A DNA stretch of 64,000 nt from Symsagittifera roscoffensis (GCF_963678635.1 NC_087065.1:27175254-27239253); one strand, 5' to 3'; positions 34,643-49,800 are shown, counted from the first letter of the stretch. Numbers and translations are program-made. The notes: generated from the sequence alone by a model not told the origin.

Positions 34643-37600
34643 ATTTCCCAGAGAGCGGCTTCTGAAAAAGGAGCCAACTGCTGCTTTTTCATAATCAATT
34701 CAGCGCCTTCAGGAACTTGCCTCCATTCACTCATTTTCCAGAGAGCGGCTCCTGAAAATGGAGTCAACAGCTGGCTTTTCATAATCAGTTCAGCGCCTTC
34801 AGGAACTTGCCTCCATATAGCCATTTTCCTAGAGCGGCATCTGAAAATCGAGTCAACTGCTGGTTTTTCATAATCATTTCAGCGCAATCAGGAATTTGCT
34901 TCCATACAGTCATTTACCAGAGAACGGCTTCTGAAAATGGAGTCAACAGCTGGTTTTTCATAATCAGTTCAGCGCCTTCGGGAGCTTGCCTCCATACAGT
35001 CATTTTGCAGAGAGCGGATTCTGAAAATTGAGTCAACTGCTGGTTTTTCATTATCAATTCAGCGCCTTCAGGAAATTGCCTCTATGCAGTCATTTCCAGA
35101 GAGCGGCTTCTGAAAATGGAGTCAACTTCTGGTTTTTCATAATCAGTTTAGCGCCTTCAGGAACTTGCCTGCATACAGTCATTTTCCAGAGAGCGGGTTC
35201 TGAAAAGGAAGTCAAGTGCTTGTGTTTCATAATGAGTTCAGCGCCTTCAGGAACTTGTCTCTATACAGTCATTTCCCAGAGAGCGGCTTCTGAAAAAGGA
35301 GCCAACTGCTGCTTTTTCATAATCAATTCAGCGCCTTCAGGAACTTGCCTCCATTCACTCATTTTCCAGAGAGCGGCTCCTGAAAATGGAGTCAACAGCT
35401 GGCTTTTCATAATCAGTTCAGCGCCTTCAGGAACTTGCCTCCATATAGCCATTTTCCTAGAGCGGCATCTGAAAATCGAGTCAACTGCTGGTTTTTCATA
35501 ATCATTTCAGCGCAATCAGGAATTTGCTTCCATACAGTCATTTACCAGAGAACGGCTTCTGAAAATGGAGTCAACAGCTGGTTTTTCATAATCAGTTCAG
35601 CGCCTTCGGGAGCTTGCCTCCATACAGTCATTTTGCAGAGAGCGGATTCTGAAAATTGAGTCAACTGCTGGTTTTTCATTATCAATTCAGCGCCTTCAGG
35701 AAATTGCCTCTATGCAGTCATTTCCAGAGAGCGGCTTCTGAAAATGGAGTCAACTTCTGGTTTTTCATAATCAGTTTAGCGCCTTCAGGAACTTGCCTGC
35801 ATACAGTCATTTTCCAGAGAGCGGGTTCTGAAAAGGAAGTCAAGTGCTTGTGTTTCATAATGAGTTCAGCGCCTTCAGGAACTTGTCTCTATACAGTCAT
35901 TTCCCAGAGAGCGGCTTCTGAAAAAGGAGCCAACTGCTGCTTTTTCATAATCAATTCAGCGCCTTCAGGAACTTGCCTCCATTCACTCATTTTCCAGAGA
36001 GCGGCTCCTGAAAATGGAGTCAACAGCTGGCTTTTCATAATCAGTTCAGCGCCTTCAGGAACTTGCCTCCATATAGCCATTTTCCTAGAGCGGCATCTGA
36101 AAATCGAGTCAACTGCTGGTTTTTCATAATCATTTCAGCGCAATCAGGAATTTGCTTCCATACAGTCATTTACCAGAGAACGGCTTCTGAAAATGGAGTC
36201 AACAGCTGGTTTTTCATAATCAGTTCAGCGCCTTCGGGAGCTTGCCTCCATACAGTCATTTTGCAGAGAGCGGATTCTGAAAATTGAGTCAACTGCTGGT
36301 TTTTCATTATCAATTCAGCGCCTTCAGGAAATTGCCTCTATGCAGTCATTTCCAGAGAGCGGCTTCTGAAAATGGAGTCAACTTCTGGTTTTTCATAATC
36401 AGTTTAGCGCCTTCAGGAACTTGCCTGCATACAGTCATTTTCCAGAGAGCGGGTTCTGAAAAGGAAGTCAAGTGCTTGTGTTTCATAATGAGTTCAGCGC
36501 CTTCAGGAACTTGTCTCTATACAGTCATTTCCCAGAGAGCGGCTTCTGAAAAAGGAGCCAACTGCTGCTTTTTCATAATCAATTCAGCGCCTTCAGGAAC
36601 TTGCCTCCATTCACTCATTTTCCAGAGAGCGGCTCCTGAAAATGGAGTCAACAGCTGGCTTTTCATAATCAGTTCAGCGCCTTCAGGAACTTGCCTCCAT
36701 ATAGCCATTTTCCTAGAGCGGCATCTGAAAATCGAGTCAACTGCTGGTTTTTCATAATCATTTCAGCGCAATCAGGAATTTGCTTCCATACAGTCATTTA
36801 CCAGAGAACGGCTTCTGAAAATGGAGTCAACAGCTGGTTTTTCATAATCAGTTCAGCGCCTTCGGGAGCTTGCCTCCATACAGTCATTTTGCAGAGAGCG
36901 GATTCTGAAAATTGAGTCAACTGCTGGTTTTTCATTATCAATTCAGCGCCTTCAGGAAATTGCCTCTATGCAGTCATTTCCAGAGAGCGGCTTCTGAAAA
37001 TGGAGTCAACTTCTGGTTTTTCATAATCAGTTTAGCGCCTTCAGGAACTTGCCTGCATACAGTCATTTTCCAGAGAGCGGGTTCTGAAAAGGAAGTCAAG
37101 TGCTTGTGTTTCATAATGAGTTCAGCGCATAATCATTTCAGCGCAATCAGGAATTTGCTTCCATACAGTCATTTACCAGAGAACGGCTTCTGAAAATGGA
37201 GTCAACAGCTGGTTTTTCATAATCAGTTCAGCGCCTTCGGGAGCTTGCCTCCATACAGTCATTTTGCAGAGAGCGGATTCTGAAAATTGAGTCAACTGCT
37301 GGTTTTTCATTATCAATTCAGCGCCTTCAGGAAATTGCCTCTATGCAGTCATTTCCAGAGAGCGGCTTCTGAAAATGGAGTCAACTTCTGGTTTTTCATA
37401 ATCAGTTTAGCGCCTTCAGGAACTTGCCTGCATACAGTCATTTTCCAGAGAGCGGGTTCTGAAAAGGAAGTCAAGTGCTTGTGTTTCATAATGAGTTCAG
37501 CGCCTTCAGGAACTTGTCTCTATACAGTCATTTCCCAGAGAGCGGCTTCTGAAAAAGGAGCCAACTGCTGCTTTTTCATAATCAATTCAGCGCCTTCAGG

Positions 37601-38560
37601 AACTTGCCTCCATTCACTCATTTTCCAGAGAGCGGCTCCTGAAAATGGAGTCAACAGCTGGCTTTTCATAATCAGTTCAGCGCCTTCAGGAACTTGCCTC
37701 CATATAGCCATTTTCCTAGAGCGGCATCTGAAAATCGAGTCAACTGCTGGTTTTTCATAATCATTTCAGCGCAATCAGGAATTTGCTTCCATACAGTCAT
37801 TTACCAGAGAACGGCTTCTGAAAATGGAGTCAACAGCTGGTTTTTCATAATCAGTTCAGCGCCTTCGGGAGCTTGCCTCCATACAGTCATTTTGCAGAGA
37901 GCGGATTCTGAAAATTGAGTCAACTGCTGGTTTTTCATTATCAATTCAGCGCCTTCAGGAAATTGCCTCTATGCAGTCATTTCCAGAGAGCGGCTTCTGA
38001 AAATGGAGTCAACTTCTGGTTTTTCATAATCAGTTTAGCGCCTTCAGGAACTTGCCTGCATACAGTCATTTTCCAGAGAGCGGGTTCTGAAAAGGAAGTC
38101 AAGTGCTTGTGTTTCATAATGAGTTCAGCGCCTTCAGGAACTTGTCTCTATACAGTCATTTCCCAGAGAGCGGCTTCTGAAAAAGGAGCCAACTGCTGCT
38201 TTTTCATAATCAATTCAGCGCCTTCAGGAACTTGCCTCCATTCACTCATTTTCCAGAGAGCGGCTCCTGAAAATGGAGTCAACAGCTGGCTTTTCATAAT
38301 CAGTTCAGCGCCTTCAGGAACTTGCCTCCATATAGCCATTTTCCTAGAGCGGCATCTGAAAATCGAGTCAACTGCTGGTTTTTCATATTCATTTCAGCGC
38401 AATCAGGAATTTGCTTCCATACAGTCATTTACCAGAGAACGGCTTCTGAAAATGGAGTCAACAGCTGGTTTTTCATAATCAGTTCAGCGCCTTCGGGAGC
38501 TTGCCTCCATACAGTCATTTTGCAGAGAGCGGATTCTGAAAATTGAGTCAACTTCTGGTT
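34643..38560. repeat. 628-bp higher-order repeat, about six units
   Basis: The marker CTGAAAAAGGAGCC recurs at about 34654, 35282, 35910, 36538, 37541 and 38169. Spacing is 628 each time except 36538 to 37541 (1003 = 628 + 375). Units are almost identical; one visible change is CATATTCATT in the last instead of CATAATCATT. Each unit is seven monomers (two bases short of 7 x 90). Confidence 0.9.
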
Positions 38561-40849
38561 TTTCATAATCAGTTTAGCGCCTTCAGGAACTTGCCTGCAT
38601 ACAGTCATTTTCCAGAGAGCGGGTTCTGAAAAGGAAGTCAAGTGCTTGTGTTTCATAATGAGTTCAGCGCCTTCAGGAACTTGTCTCTATACAGTAATTT
38701 CCCAGAGAGCGGCTACTGAAAATGGAGTCAACCGCTGCTTTTTCATAATCAGTTCAGCGCCTTCACGAACTTGCCTCCATACAGTCATTTTCCAGAGAGC
38801 GGCTTCTAAAGATTGAGACAGCAGCTGGTTTTTCAAAATCAGTTCAGCGCCTTCAGGAACTTGCCTCCATACAGTCATTTTCCAGAGAGCGGATTCTGAA
38901 AAGGGAGTCAACTGCTGGTTTTTCATTATCAGTTCAGCACCTTCAGGAACTTGCCTCTATATAGTCATTTTCCAAAGAGCGGCTTCTGAAAATAGAGTCA
39001 ACAGCTGGCCTTTCAAAATCAGTTTAGCGCCTTTAGGAACTTGCCTCCATACAGTCATTTCCCAGAGAGCGGCTTCGGAAAATGTAGTCAACTGCTGGTT
39101 TTTCATAATCAGTTCAGCGCCTTCAGGAACTTGCTCCATACAGTCATTTTCCAGAGAGCCGCTTCTGAAAATGGAGTCAACAGCTGGTTTTTCATAATCA
39201 GTTCAGCGCCTTCAGGAACTTGCCTCCATACAGTCATTTTCCAGAGAGCGGATTCTGAAAATGGAGTCAACTTCTGGTTTTTCATTATCAGTTCAGCGCC
39301 TTCAGGAAATGGCCTCTATACAGTCATCTTCCAGAGAGCGGCTTCTGAAAATGAAGTCAAATGCTGGTTTTTCTTATCAATTCAGCGCCTTCAGGAACTT
39401 GCCTCCATACAGTCATTTTCCAGAGCGGCATCTGAAAATGGAGTCAACTGCTTGGTGTTCATAATCAGTTCACCGCCATCAGGATATTGCCTCTATACAG
39501 TCATTTCCAGAGAGCGGCTAATGAAAAATGAGTCAGAAACTGGTTTTTCATAATCAGTTCAGCGCCTTCAGGAACTTGCCTCCATACAGTCATTTACCAG
39601 AGAGCGGTTTCTGAAAAAAGAGTCAAAAGCTGGTTTTTCATAATCAGCTCAGCGCCTTCAGGAGCTTGCCTCCATACAGTCATTTTCCAGAGAGCGGATT
39701 CTGAAAATGGAGTCAACTGCTGGTTTTCCCTTATCAGTTCAGCGCCTTCAGGAACTTGCCTCTATACAGTCATTTTCCAGAGAGCGGCTTCTGAAATTGG
39801 AGTCAACTGCTGGTTTTGCATAATCAGTTCAGCGCCTAAAAGATTTTGCCTCCATACAGTCATTTTCCTAGAGCGGCATCTGAAAATGGAGTCAACTCCT
39901 GGTTTTTCATTATCAGTTCAGCGCCTTCAGGAACTTGACTCTATACAGTCATCTTCCAGAGAGCGACTTCTGAAAATGGAGTCAACTGCTTGGTGTTCAT
40001 AATCAGTTCACCGCCATCAGGATCTTGCCTCTATACAGTCAATTCCAGAGAGCGGCTAATGAAAATTGAGTCAGAAACTGGTTTTTCATAATCAGTTCAG
40101 CGCCTTCAGGAACTTGCCTCCATACAGTCATTTACCAGAGAGCGGTTTCTGAAAAAAGAGTCAAAAGCTGGTTTTTCATAATCAGCTCAGCGCCTTCAGG
40201 AACTTGCCTCCATACAGTCATTTTCCAGAGAGCGGATTCTGAAAATGGAGTCAACTGCTGGTTTTCCCTTATCTTTTCAGCGCCTTCAGGAACTTGCCTC
40301 TATACAGTCATTTTCCAGAGAGCGGCTTCTGAAAATGGAGTCAACTGCTGGTTTTGCATAATCAGTTCAGCGCCTAAAAGATTTTGCCTCCATACAGTCA
40401 TTTTCCTAGAGCGGCATCTGAAAATGAAGTCGGCTGCTGGTTTTTCATAATCAGTTCAGCGCCTTCAGGAACTTGCCTGCATACAGTCATTTTCCAGGGA
40501 GCAGATTCTGAAAATAGAATCAATTGCTTGGTGTTCATAATCAGTTCAGCGCCATCAGGAACTTGCCTCCATACAGTTATTTTCCAGAGAGCGGCTTCTG
40601 AAAATGGAGTCAACAGCTGGTTTTTCATAATAAATTCAGCGCCTTCAGGAATTTGCCTCCATTCACTCATTTTCCAGAGATCGGCTTCTAAAGATTGAGA
40701 CAGCAGCTGGTTTTTCAAAATCAGTTCAGCGCCTTCAGGAACTTGCCTCCATACAGTCATTTTCCAGAGAGCGGATTCTTAAGAGGGAGTCAACTGCTGG
40801 TTTTTCATTATCAGTTCAGCGCCTTCAGGAACTTGCCTCCATACACTCA

Positions 40850-43800
40850 TTTTCCAGAGAGCGGCTTCTAAAGATTGAGAGAGCAGCTGGTTTTTCAAAA
40901 TCAGTTCAGCGCCTTCAGGAATTTGCCTCCATACACTCATTTTCCAGAGAGCGGATTCTGAAAAGGGAGTCAACTGCTGGTTTTTCATTATCAGTTCAGC
41001 GCCTTCAGGAACTTGCCTCCATACACTCATTTTCCAGAGAGCGGCTTCTAAAGATTGAGACAGCAGCTGGTTTTTCAAAATCAGTTCAGCGCCTTCAGGA
41101 ACTTGCCTCCATACAGTCATTTTCCAGGGAGCAGATTCTGAAAATAGAATCAATTGCTTGGTGTTTATAATCAGTTCAGCGCCATCAGGAACTTGCCTCC
41201 ATACAGTTATTTTCCAGAGAGCGACTTCTGAAAATGGAGTCAACTTCTTGGTGTTCATAATCAGTTCACCGCCATCAGGATTTTGCCTCTATACTGTCAT
41301 TTCCAGAGAGCGGCTAATGAAAATTGAGACAGCAGCTGGTTTTTCAAAATCAGTTCAGCGCCTTCAGGAACTTGCCTCCATACAGTCATTTTCCAGGGAG
41401 CAGATTCTGAAAATAGAATCAATTGCTTGGTGTTTATAATCAGTTCAGCGCCATCAGGAACTTGCCTCCATACAGTTATTTTCCAGAGAGCGACTTCTGA
41501 AAATGGAGTCAACTTCTTGGTGTTCATAATCAGTTCACCGCCATCAGGATCTTGCCTCTATACTGTCATTTCAGTTCAGCGCCTTCAGGAATTTGCCTCC
41601 ATACACTCATTTTCCAGAGAGCGGATTCTGAAAAGGGAGTCAACTGCTGGTTTTTCATTATCAGTTCAGCGCCTTCAGGAACTTGCCTCCATACACTCAT
41701 TTTCCAGAGAGCGGCTTCTAAAGATTGAGACAGCAGCTGGTTTTTCAAAATCAGTTCAGCGCCTTCAGGAACTTGCCTCCATACAGTCATTTTCCAGAGA
41801 GCGGATTCTGAAAAGGTAGTCAACTTCTGGTTTTTCATAGTCAATTCAGCGCCTTCAGGAATTTGCCTCCATGCACTCATTTTCCAGAGAGCGGCTTCTA
41901 AAGATTGAGACAGCAGCTGGTTTTTCAAAATCAGTTCAGCGCCTTCAGGAATTTGCCTCCATACACTCATTTTCCGGAGAGCTGCTTCTAAAGATTGAGA
42001 CAGCAGCTGGTTTTTCAAAATCAGTTCAGCGCCTTCAGGAACTTGCCTCCATACAGTCATTTACCAGAGAGCGGCTTCTGAAAATGGAGTCAACTGCTGG
42101 TTTTGCATAATCAGTTTAGCGCCCAAAAGTTTTTGCCTCCATACAGCCAGTTTCCTAGAGCGGCATCTGAAAATGGAGTCAACTGCTGGTTTTTCAAAAT
42201 CAGTTCAGCGCCTTCAGGAACTTGCCTGCATACAGTCATTTTCCAGGGAGCAGATTCTGAAGATGGAATCAACTGCTTGATGTTCATAATCAGTTCAGCG
42301 CCTTCGGGAGCTTGCCTCCATACAGTCATTTTGCAGAAAGCGGATTCTGAAAATTGAGTCAACTGCTGGTTTTTCATTATCAGTTCAGCGCCTTCAGGAA
42401 ATGGCCTCTATGCAGTCATTTCCAGAGAGCGGCTTCTGAAAATGGAGTCAACTGCTGGTTTTTCATAATCAGTTCAGCGCCTTCAGGAACTTGCCTGCAT
42501 ACAGTCATTTTCCAGAGAGCGCATTCTGAAAAGGAAGTCAAGTGCTTGTGTTTCATAATGAGTTCAGCGCCTTCAGGAACTTGCCTCTATACAGTAATTT
42601 CCCAGAGAGCCGCTTCTGAAAATGGTGTCAACAGTTGGCTTTTCATAATCAGTTTAGCACCTTTAGGAACTTGCCTCCATACTGTCATTTTTCAGAGAGC
42701 GGCTTCTGAAAATGGACTCAACAGCTGGTTTTTCATAATCAGTTCAGCGCCTTCAGGAACTTGCCTCCATACAGTCATTTTCCAGAGAGCGGATTCTGAA
42801 AATGGAGTCAACTTCTGGTTTTTCATTATCAGTTCAGCGCCTTCAGGAACTTGCCTCTATACAGTCATCTTCCAGAGAGCGGCTTCTGAAAATGAAGTCA
42901 AATGCTGGTTTTTCTGATCAATTCAGCGCCTTCAGGAACTTGCCTCCATAGAGTCATTTTCCAGAGAGCGGCATCTGAAAATGGAGTCAACTGCTTGGTG
43001 TTCATAATCAGTTCACCGCCATCAGGATCTTGCCTCTATACAGTCATTTCCAGAGAGCGGCTAATGAAAATTGAGTCAGAAACTGGTTTTTCATAATCAG
43101 TTCAGCGCCTTCAGGAACTTGCCTCCATACAGTCATTTACCAGAGAGCAGATTCTGAAGATGGAATCAACTGCTTGATGTTCATAATCAGTTCAGCGCCT
43201 TCGGGAGCTTGCCTCCATACAGTCATTTTGCAGAAAGCGGATTCTGAAAATTGAGTCAACTGCTGGTTATTCATTATCAGTTCAGCGCCTTCAGGAAATT
43301 GCCTCTATGCAGTCATTTCCAGAGAGCGGCTTCTGAAAATGGAGTCAACTGCTGGTTTTTCATAATCAGTTCAGCGCCTTCAGGAACTTGCCTGCATACA
43401 CTCATTTTCCAGAGAGCGGCTTCTAAAGATTGAGAGAGCAGCTGGTTTTTCAAAATCAGTTCAGCGCCTTCAGGAATTTGCCTCCATACACTCATTTTCC
43501 AGAGAGCGGATTCTGAAAAGGGAGTCAACTGCTGGTTTTTCATTATCAGTTCAGCGCCTTCAGGAACTTGCCTCCATACACTCATTTTCCAGAGAGCGGC
43601 TTCTAAAGATTGAGACAGCAGCTGGTTTTTCAAAATCAGTTCAGCGCCTTCAGGAACTTGCCTCCATACAGTCGTTTTCCAGGGAGCAGATTCTGAAAAT
43701 AGAATCAATTGCTTGGTGTTTATAATCAGTTCAGCGCCATCAGGAACTTGCCTCCATACAGTTATTTTCCAGAGAGCGACTTCTGAAAATGGAGTCAACT

Positions 43801-45890
43801 TCTTGGTGTTCATAATCAGTTCACCGCCATCAGGATCTTGCCTCTATACTGTCATTTCCAGAGAGCGGCTAATGAAAATTGAGACAGCAGCTGGTTTTTC
43901 AAAATCAGTTCAGCGCCTTCAGGAACTTGCCTCCATACAGTCATTTTCCAGGGAGCAGATTCTGAAAATAGAATCAATTGCTTGGTGTTTATATTCAGTT
44001 CAGCGCCATCAGGAACTTGCCTCCATACAGTTATTTTCCAGAGAGCGACTTCTGAAAATGGAGTCAACTTCTTGGTGTTCATAATCAGTTCACCGCCATC
44101 AGGATCTTGCCTCTATACTGTCATTTCAGTTCAGCGCCTTCAGGAATTTGCCTCCATACACTCATTTTCCAGAGAGCGGATTCTGAAAAGGGAGTCAACT
44201 GCTGGTTTTTCATTATCAGTTCAGCGCCTTCAGGAACTTGCCTCCATACACTCATTTTCCAGAGAGCGGCTTCTAAAGATTGAGACAGCAGCTGGTTTTT
44301 CAAAATCAGTTCAGCGCCTTCAGGAACTTGCCTCCATACAGTCATTTTCCAGAGAGCGGATTCTGAAAAGGTAGTCAACTTCTGGTTTTTCATAGTCAAT
44401 TCAGCGCCTTCAGGAATTTGCCTCCATGCACTCATTTTCCAGAGAGCGGCTTCTAAAGATTGAGACAGCAGCTGGTTTTTCAAAATCAGTTCAGCGCCTT
44501 CAGGAATTTGCCTCCATACACTCATTTTCCGGAGAGCTGCTTCTAAAGATTGAGACAGCAGCTGGTTTTTCAAAATCAGTTCAGCGCCTTCAGGAACTTG
44601 CCTCCATACAGTCATTTACCAGAGAGCGGCTTCTGAAAATGGAGTCAACTGCTGGTTTTGCATAAACAGTTTAGCGCCCAAAAGTTTTTGCCTCCATACA
44701 GCCAGTTTCCTAGAGCGGCATCTGAAAATGGAGTCAACTGCTGGTTTTTCAAAATCAGTTCAGCGCCTTCAGGAACTTGCCTGCATACAGTCATTTTCCA
44801 GGGAGCAGATTCTGAAGATGGAATCAACTGCTTGATGTTCATAATCAGTTCAGCGCCTTCGGGAGCTTGCCTCCATACAGTCATTTTGCAGAAAGCGGAT
44901 TCTGAAAATTGAGTCAATTGCTGGTTTTTCATTATCAGTTCAGCGCCTTCAGGAAATTGCCTCTATGCAGTCATTTCCAGAGAGCGGCTTCTGAAAATGG
45001 AGTCAACTGCTGGTTTTTCATAATCAGTTCAGCGCCTTCAGGAACTTACCTGCATACAGTCATTTTCCAGAGAGCGGATTCTGAAAAGGAAGTCAAGTGC
45101 TTGTGTTTCATAATGAGTTCAGCGCCTTCAGGAACTTGCCTCTATACAGTAATTTCCCAGAGAGCCGCTTCTGAAAATGGTGTCAACAGTTGGTTTTTCA
45201 TAATCAGTTTAGCACCTTTAGGAACTTGCCTCCATACTGTCATTTTTCAGAGAGCGGCTTCTGAAAATGGACTCAACAGCTGGTTTTTCATAATCAGTTC
45301 AGCGCCTTCAGGAACTTGCCTCCATACAGTCATTTTCCAGAGAGCGGATTCTGAAAATGGAGTCAACTTCTGGTTTTTCATTATCAGTTCAGCGCCTTCA
45401 GGAACTTGCCTCTATACAGTCATCTTCCAGAGAGCGGCTTCTGAAAATGAAGTCAAATGCTGGTTTTTCTGATCAATTCAGCGCCTTTAGGAACTTGCCT
45501 CCATACTGTCATTTTTCAGAGAGCGGCTTCTGAAAATGGACTCAACAGCTGGTTTTTCATAATCAGTTCAGCGCCTTCAGGAACTTGCCTCCATACAGTC
45601 ATTTTCCAGAGAGCGGATTCTGAAAATGGAGTCAACTTCTGGTTTTTCATTATCAGTTCAGCGCCTTCAGGAACTTGCCTCCATAGAGTCATTTTCCAGA
45701 GAGCGGCATCTGAAAATGGAGTCAACTGCTTGGTGTTCATAATCAGTTCACCGCCATCAGGATCTTGCCTCTATACAGTCATTTCCAGAGAGCGGCTAAT
45801 GAAAATTGAGTCAGAAACTGGTTTTTCATAATCAGTTCAGCGCCTTCAGGAACTTGCCTCCATACAGTCATTTACCAGAGAGCAGATTCT
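40850..45890. repeat. 2555-bp tandem duplication inside the satellite
   Basis: Matching points at 41258/43813, 41871/44426, 42103/44658, 42354/44909 and 42902/45457 are all 2555 bases apart, and the segments are nearly identical. The outer limits are approximate. Parts of this block recur again about 1077 bases further on (44909/45986). Confidence 0.85.
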
Positions 45891-46899
45891 GAAGATGGAA
45901 TCAACTGCTTGATGTTCATAATCAGTTCAGCGCCTTCGGGAGCTTGCCTCCATACAGTCATTTTGCAGAAAGCGGATTCTGAAAATTGAGTCAACTGCTG
46001 GTTATTCATTATCAGTTCAGCGCCTTCAGGAAATTGCCTCTATGCAGTCATTTCCAGAGAGCGGCTTCTGAAAATGGAGTCAACTGCTGGTTTTTCATAA
46101 TCAGTTCAGCGCCTTCAGGAACTTGCCTGCATACAGTCATTTTCCAGAGAGCGGATTCTGAAAAGGAAGTCAACTGCTTGTGTTTCATAATGAGTTCAGC
46201 GCCTTCAGGAAATTGCCTCTATACAGTAATTTCCCAGAGAGCCGCTTCTGAAAATGGTGTCAACAGTTGGCTTTTCATAATCAGTTTAGCACCTTTAGGA
46301 ACTTGCCTCCATACTGTCATTTTTCAGAGAGCGGCTTCTGAAAATGGAGTCAACAGCTGGTTTTTCATAATCAGTTCAGCGCCTTCAGGAACTTGCCTCC
46401 ATACAGTCATTTTCCAGAGAGCGGATTCTGAAAATGGAGTCAACTTCTGGTTTTTCATTATCAGTTCAGCGCCTTCAGGAACTTGCCTCTATACAGTCAT
46501 CTTCCAGAGAGAGGCTTCTGAAAATGAAGTCAAATGCTGGTTTTTCTGATCAATTCAGCGCCTTCAGGAACTTGCCTCCATAGAGTCATCTTCCAGAGAG
46601 CGGCATCTGAAAATGGAGTCAACTGCTTGGTGTTCATAATCAGTTCACCGCCATCAGGATCTTGCCTCTGTACAGTCATTTCCAGAGAGCGGCTAATGAA
46701 AATTGAGTCAGAAACTGGTTTTTCATAATCAGTTCAGCGCCTTCAGGAACTTGCCTCCATACAGTCATTTACCAGAGAGCGGTTTCTGAAAAAAGAGTCA
46801 AAAGCTGGTTTTTCATAATCAGCTCAGCGCCTTCAGGAACTTGCCTCCATACAGTCATTTTCCAGAGAGCGGATTCTGAAAATGGAGTCAACTGTTGGT

Positions 46900-49800
46900 T
46901 TTCCCTTATCAGTTCAGCGCCTTCAGGAACTTGCCTCTATACAGTCATTTTCCAGAGAGCGGCTTCTGAAAATGGAGTCAACTGCTGGTTTTGCATAATC
47001 AGTTCAGCGCCTAAAAGATTTTGCCTCCATACAGTCAGTTTCCTAGAGCGGCATCTGAAAATGAAGTCGGCTGCTGGTTTTTCATAATCAGTTCAGCGCC
47101 TTCAGGAACTTGCCTGCATACAGTCATTTTCCAGGGAGCAGATTCTGAAAATAGAATCAATTGCTTGGTGTTCATAATCAGTTCAGCGCCATCAAGAACT
47201 TGCCCCCATACAGTTATTTTCCAGAGAGCGGCTTCTGAAAATGGAGTCAACAGCTGGCTTTTCATAATCAGTTTAGCGCCTTTAGGAACTTGCCTCCATA
47301 CAGTCATTTACCAGAGAGCGGCTTCTGAAAATGGAGTCAACAGCTGGTTTTTCATAATCAATTCAGCGCCTTCAGGAATTTGCCTCCATACACTCATTTT
47401 CCAGAGAGCGGCTCTAGAAAATGGAGTCACAAGCTGGCTTTTCATAATCAGTTTAGCGCCTTCAGGAACTTGCTTCCATACAGTCATTTACCAGAGAGCG
47501 GCTTCTGAAAATGGAGTCAACTGCTGGTTTTGCATAATCAGTTTAGCGCCAAAAAATTTTTGCCTCCATAAAGCCAGTTTCCTCGAGCGGCATCTGAAAA
47601 TGGAGTCACAAGCTGGCTTTTCATAATCAGTTTAGCGCCTTCAGAACTTGCTTCCATACAGTCATTTACCAGGGAGCGGCTTCTGAAAATGGAGTCAACT
47701 GCTGGTTTTTCAAAATCAGTTCAGCGCCTTCAGGAACTTGCCTGCATACAGTCATTTTCCAGGGAGCAGATTCTGAAGATGGAATCAACTGCTTGATGTT
47801 CATAATCAGTTCAGCGCCAACAGGAACTTGCCTCCATACAGTCATTTTCCAGAGAGCGGCTTCTGAAAATGGAGTCAACAGCTGGCTTTTCATAATCAGT
47901 TTAGCGCCTTTAGGACTTTGCCTCCATACAGTCATTTACCAAGAGCGGCTTCTGAAAATGGAGTCAACAGCTGGTTTTTCATAATCAGTTTAGCGCCTTC
48001 AGGAACTTGCCTCTAAACAGTCATTTTCCAGAGAGCGGCTTCTGAAAATGGAGTCAACTGCTGGTTTTTCATAATCAGTTCAGCGCGTTCAGGAACATGC
48101 CTCCATACAGTCATTTTCCAGAGAGCGGATTCTGAAAATGGAGTCAACTTCTGTTTTTCATTATCAGTTCAGCGCCTTCAGGAACTTGCCTCTATACAGT
48201 CATCTTCCAGAGAGCGGCTTCTGAAAATGAAGTCAAATGCTGGTTTTTCTTATCAATTCAGCGCCTTCAGGAACTTGCCTCCATACAGTCATTTTCCAGA
48301 GAGTGGCATCTGAAAATGGAGTCAACTGCTTGGTGTTCATAATCAGTTCACCGCCATCAGGATCTTGCCTCTATACAGTCATTTCCAGAGAGCGGCTAAT
48401 GAAAATTGAGTCAGAAACTGGTTTTTCATAATCAGTTCAGCGCCTTCAGGAACTTGCCTCCATACAGTCATTTACCAGAGAGCGGTTTCTGAAAAAAGAG
48501 TCAAAAGCTGGTTTTTCATAATCAGCTCAGCGCCTTCAGGAACTTGCCTCCATACAGTCATTTTCCAGAGAGCGGATTCTGAAAATGGAGTCAACTGCTG
48601 GTTTTCCCTTATCAGTTCAGCGCCTTCAGGAACTTGCCTCTATACAGTCATTTTCCAGAGAGCGGCTTCTGAAAATGGAGTCAACTGCTGGTTTTGCATA
48701 ATCAGTTCAGCGCCTAAAAGATTTTGCCTCCATACAGTCAGTTTCCTAGAGCGGGATCTGAAAATGAAGTCGGCTGCTGGTTTTTCATAATCAGTTCAGC
48801 GCCTTCAGGAACTTGCCTGCATACAGTCATTTTCCAGGGAGCAGATTCTGAAAATAGAATCAATTGCTTGGTGTTCATAATCAGTTCAGCGCCATCAGGA
48901 ACTTGCCTCCATACAGTTATTTTCCAGAGAGCGGCTTCTGAAAATGGAGTCAACAGCTGGCTTTTCATAATCAGTTTAGCGCCTTTAGGAACTTGCCTCC
49001 ATACAGTCATTTACCAGAAAGCGGCTTCTGAAAATGGAGTCAACAGCTGGTTTTTCATAATCAATTCAGCGCCTTCAGGAATTTGCCTCCATACACTCAT
49101 TTTCCAGAGAGCGGCTCCTGAAAATGGAGTCACAAGCTGGCTTTTCATAATCAGTTTAGCGCCTTCAGGAACTTGTTTCCATACAGTCATTTACCAGAGA
49201 GCGGCTTCTGAAAATGGAGTCAACTGCTGGTTTTGCATAATCAGTTTAGCGCCAAAAAATTTTTGCCTCCATACAGCCAGTTTCCTAGAGCGGCATCTGA
49301 AAATGGAGTCAACTGCTGGTTTTTCAAAATCAGTTCAGCTCCTTCAGGAACTTGCCTGCATACAGTCATTTTCCAGGGAGCAGATTCTGAAGATTGAATC
49401 AACTGCTTGATGTTCATAATCAGTTCAGCGCCAACAGGAACTTGCCTCCATACAGTCATTTTCCAGAGAGCGGCTTCTGATAATGGAGTCAACAGCTGGC
49501 TTTTCATAATCAGTTAAACGCCTTTAGGACTTTGCCTCCATACAGTCATTTACCAGAGAGCGGCTTCTGAAAAAAGAGTCAAAAGCTGGTTTTTCATAAT
49601 CAGCTCAGCGCCTTCAGGAACTTGCCTCCATACAGTCATTTTCCAGAGAGCGGATTCTGAAAATGGAGTCAACTGTTGGTTTTACCTTATCAGTTCAGCG
49701 CCTTCAGGAACTTGCCTCTATACAGTCATTTTCCAGAGAGCGGCTTCTGAAAATGGAGTCAACTGCTGGTTTTGCATAATCAGTTCAGCGCCTAAAAGAT

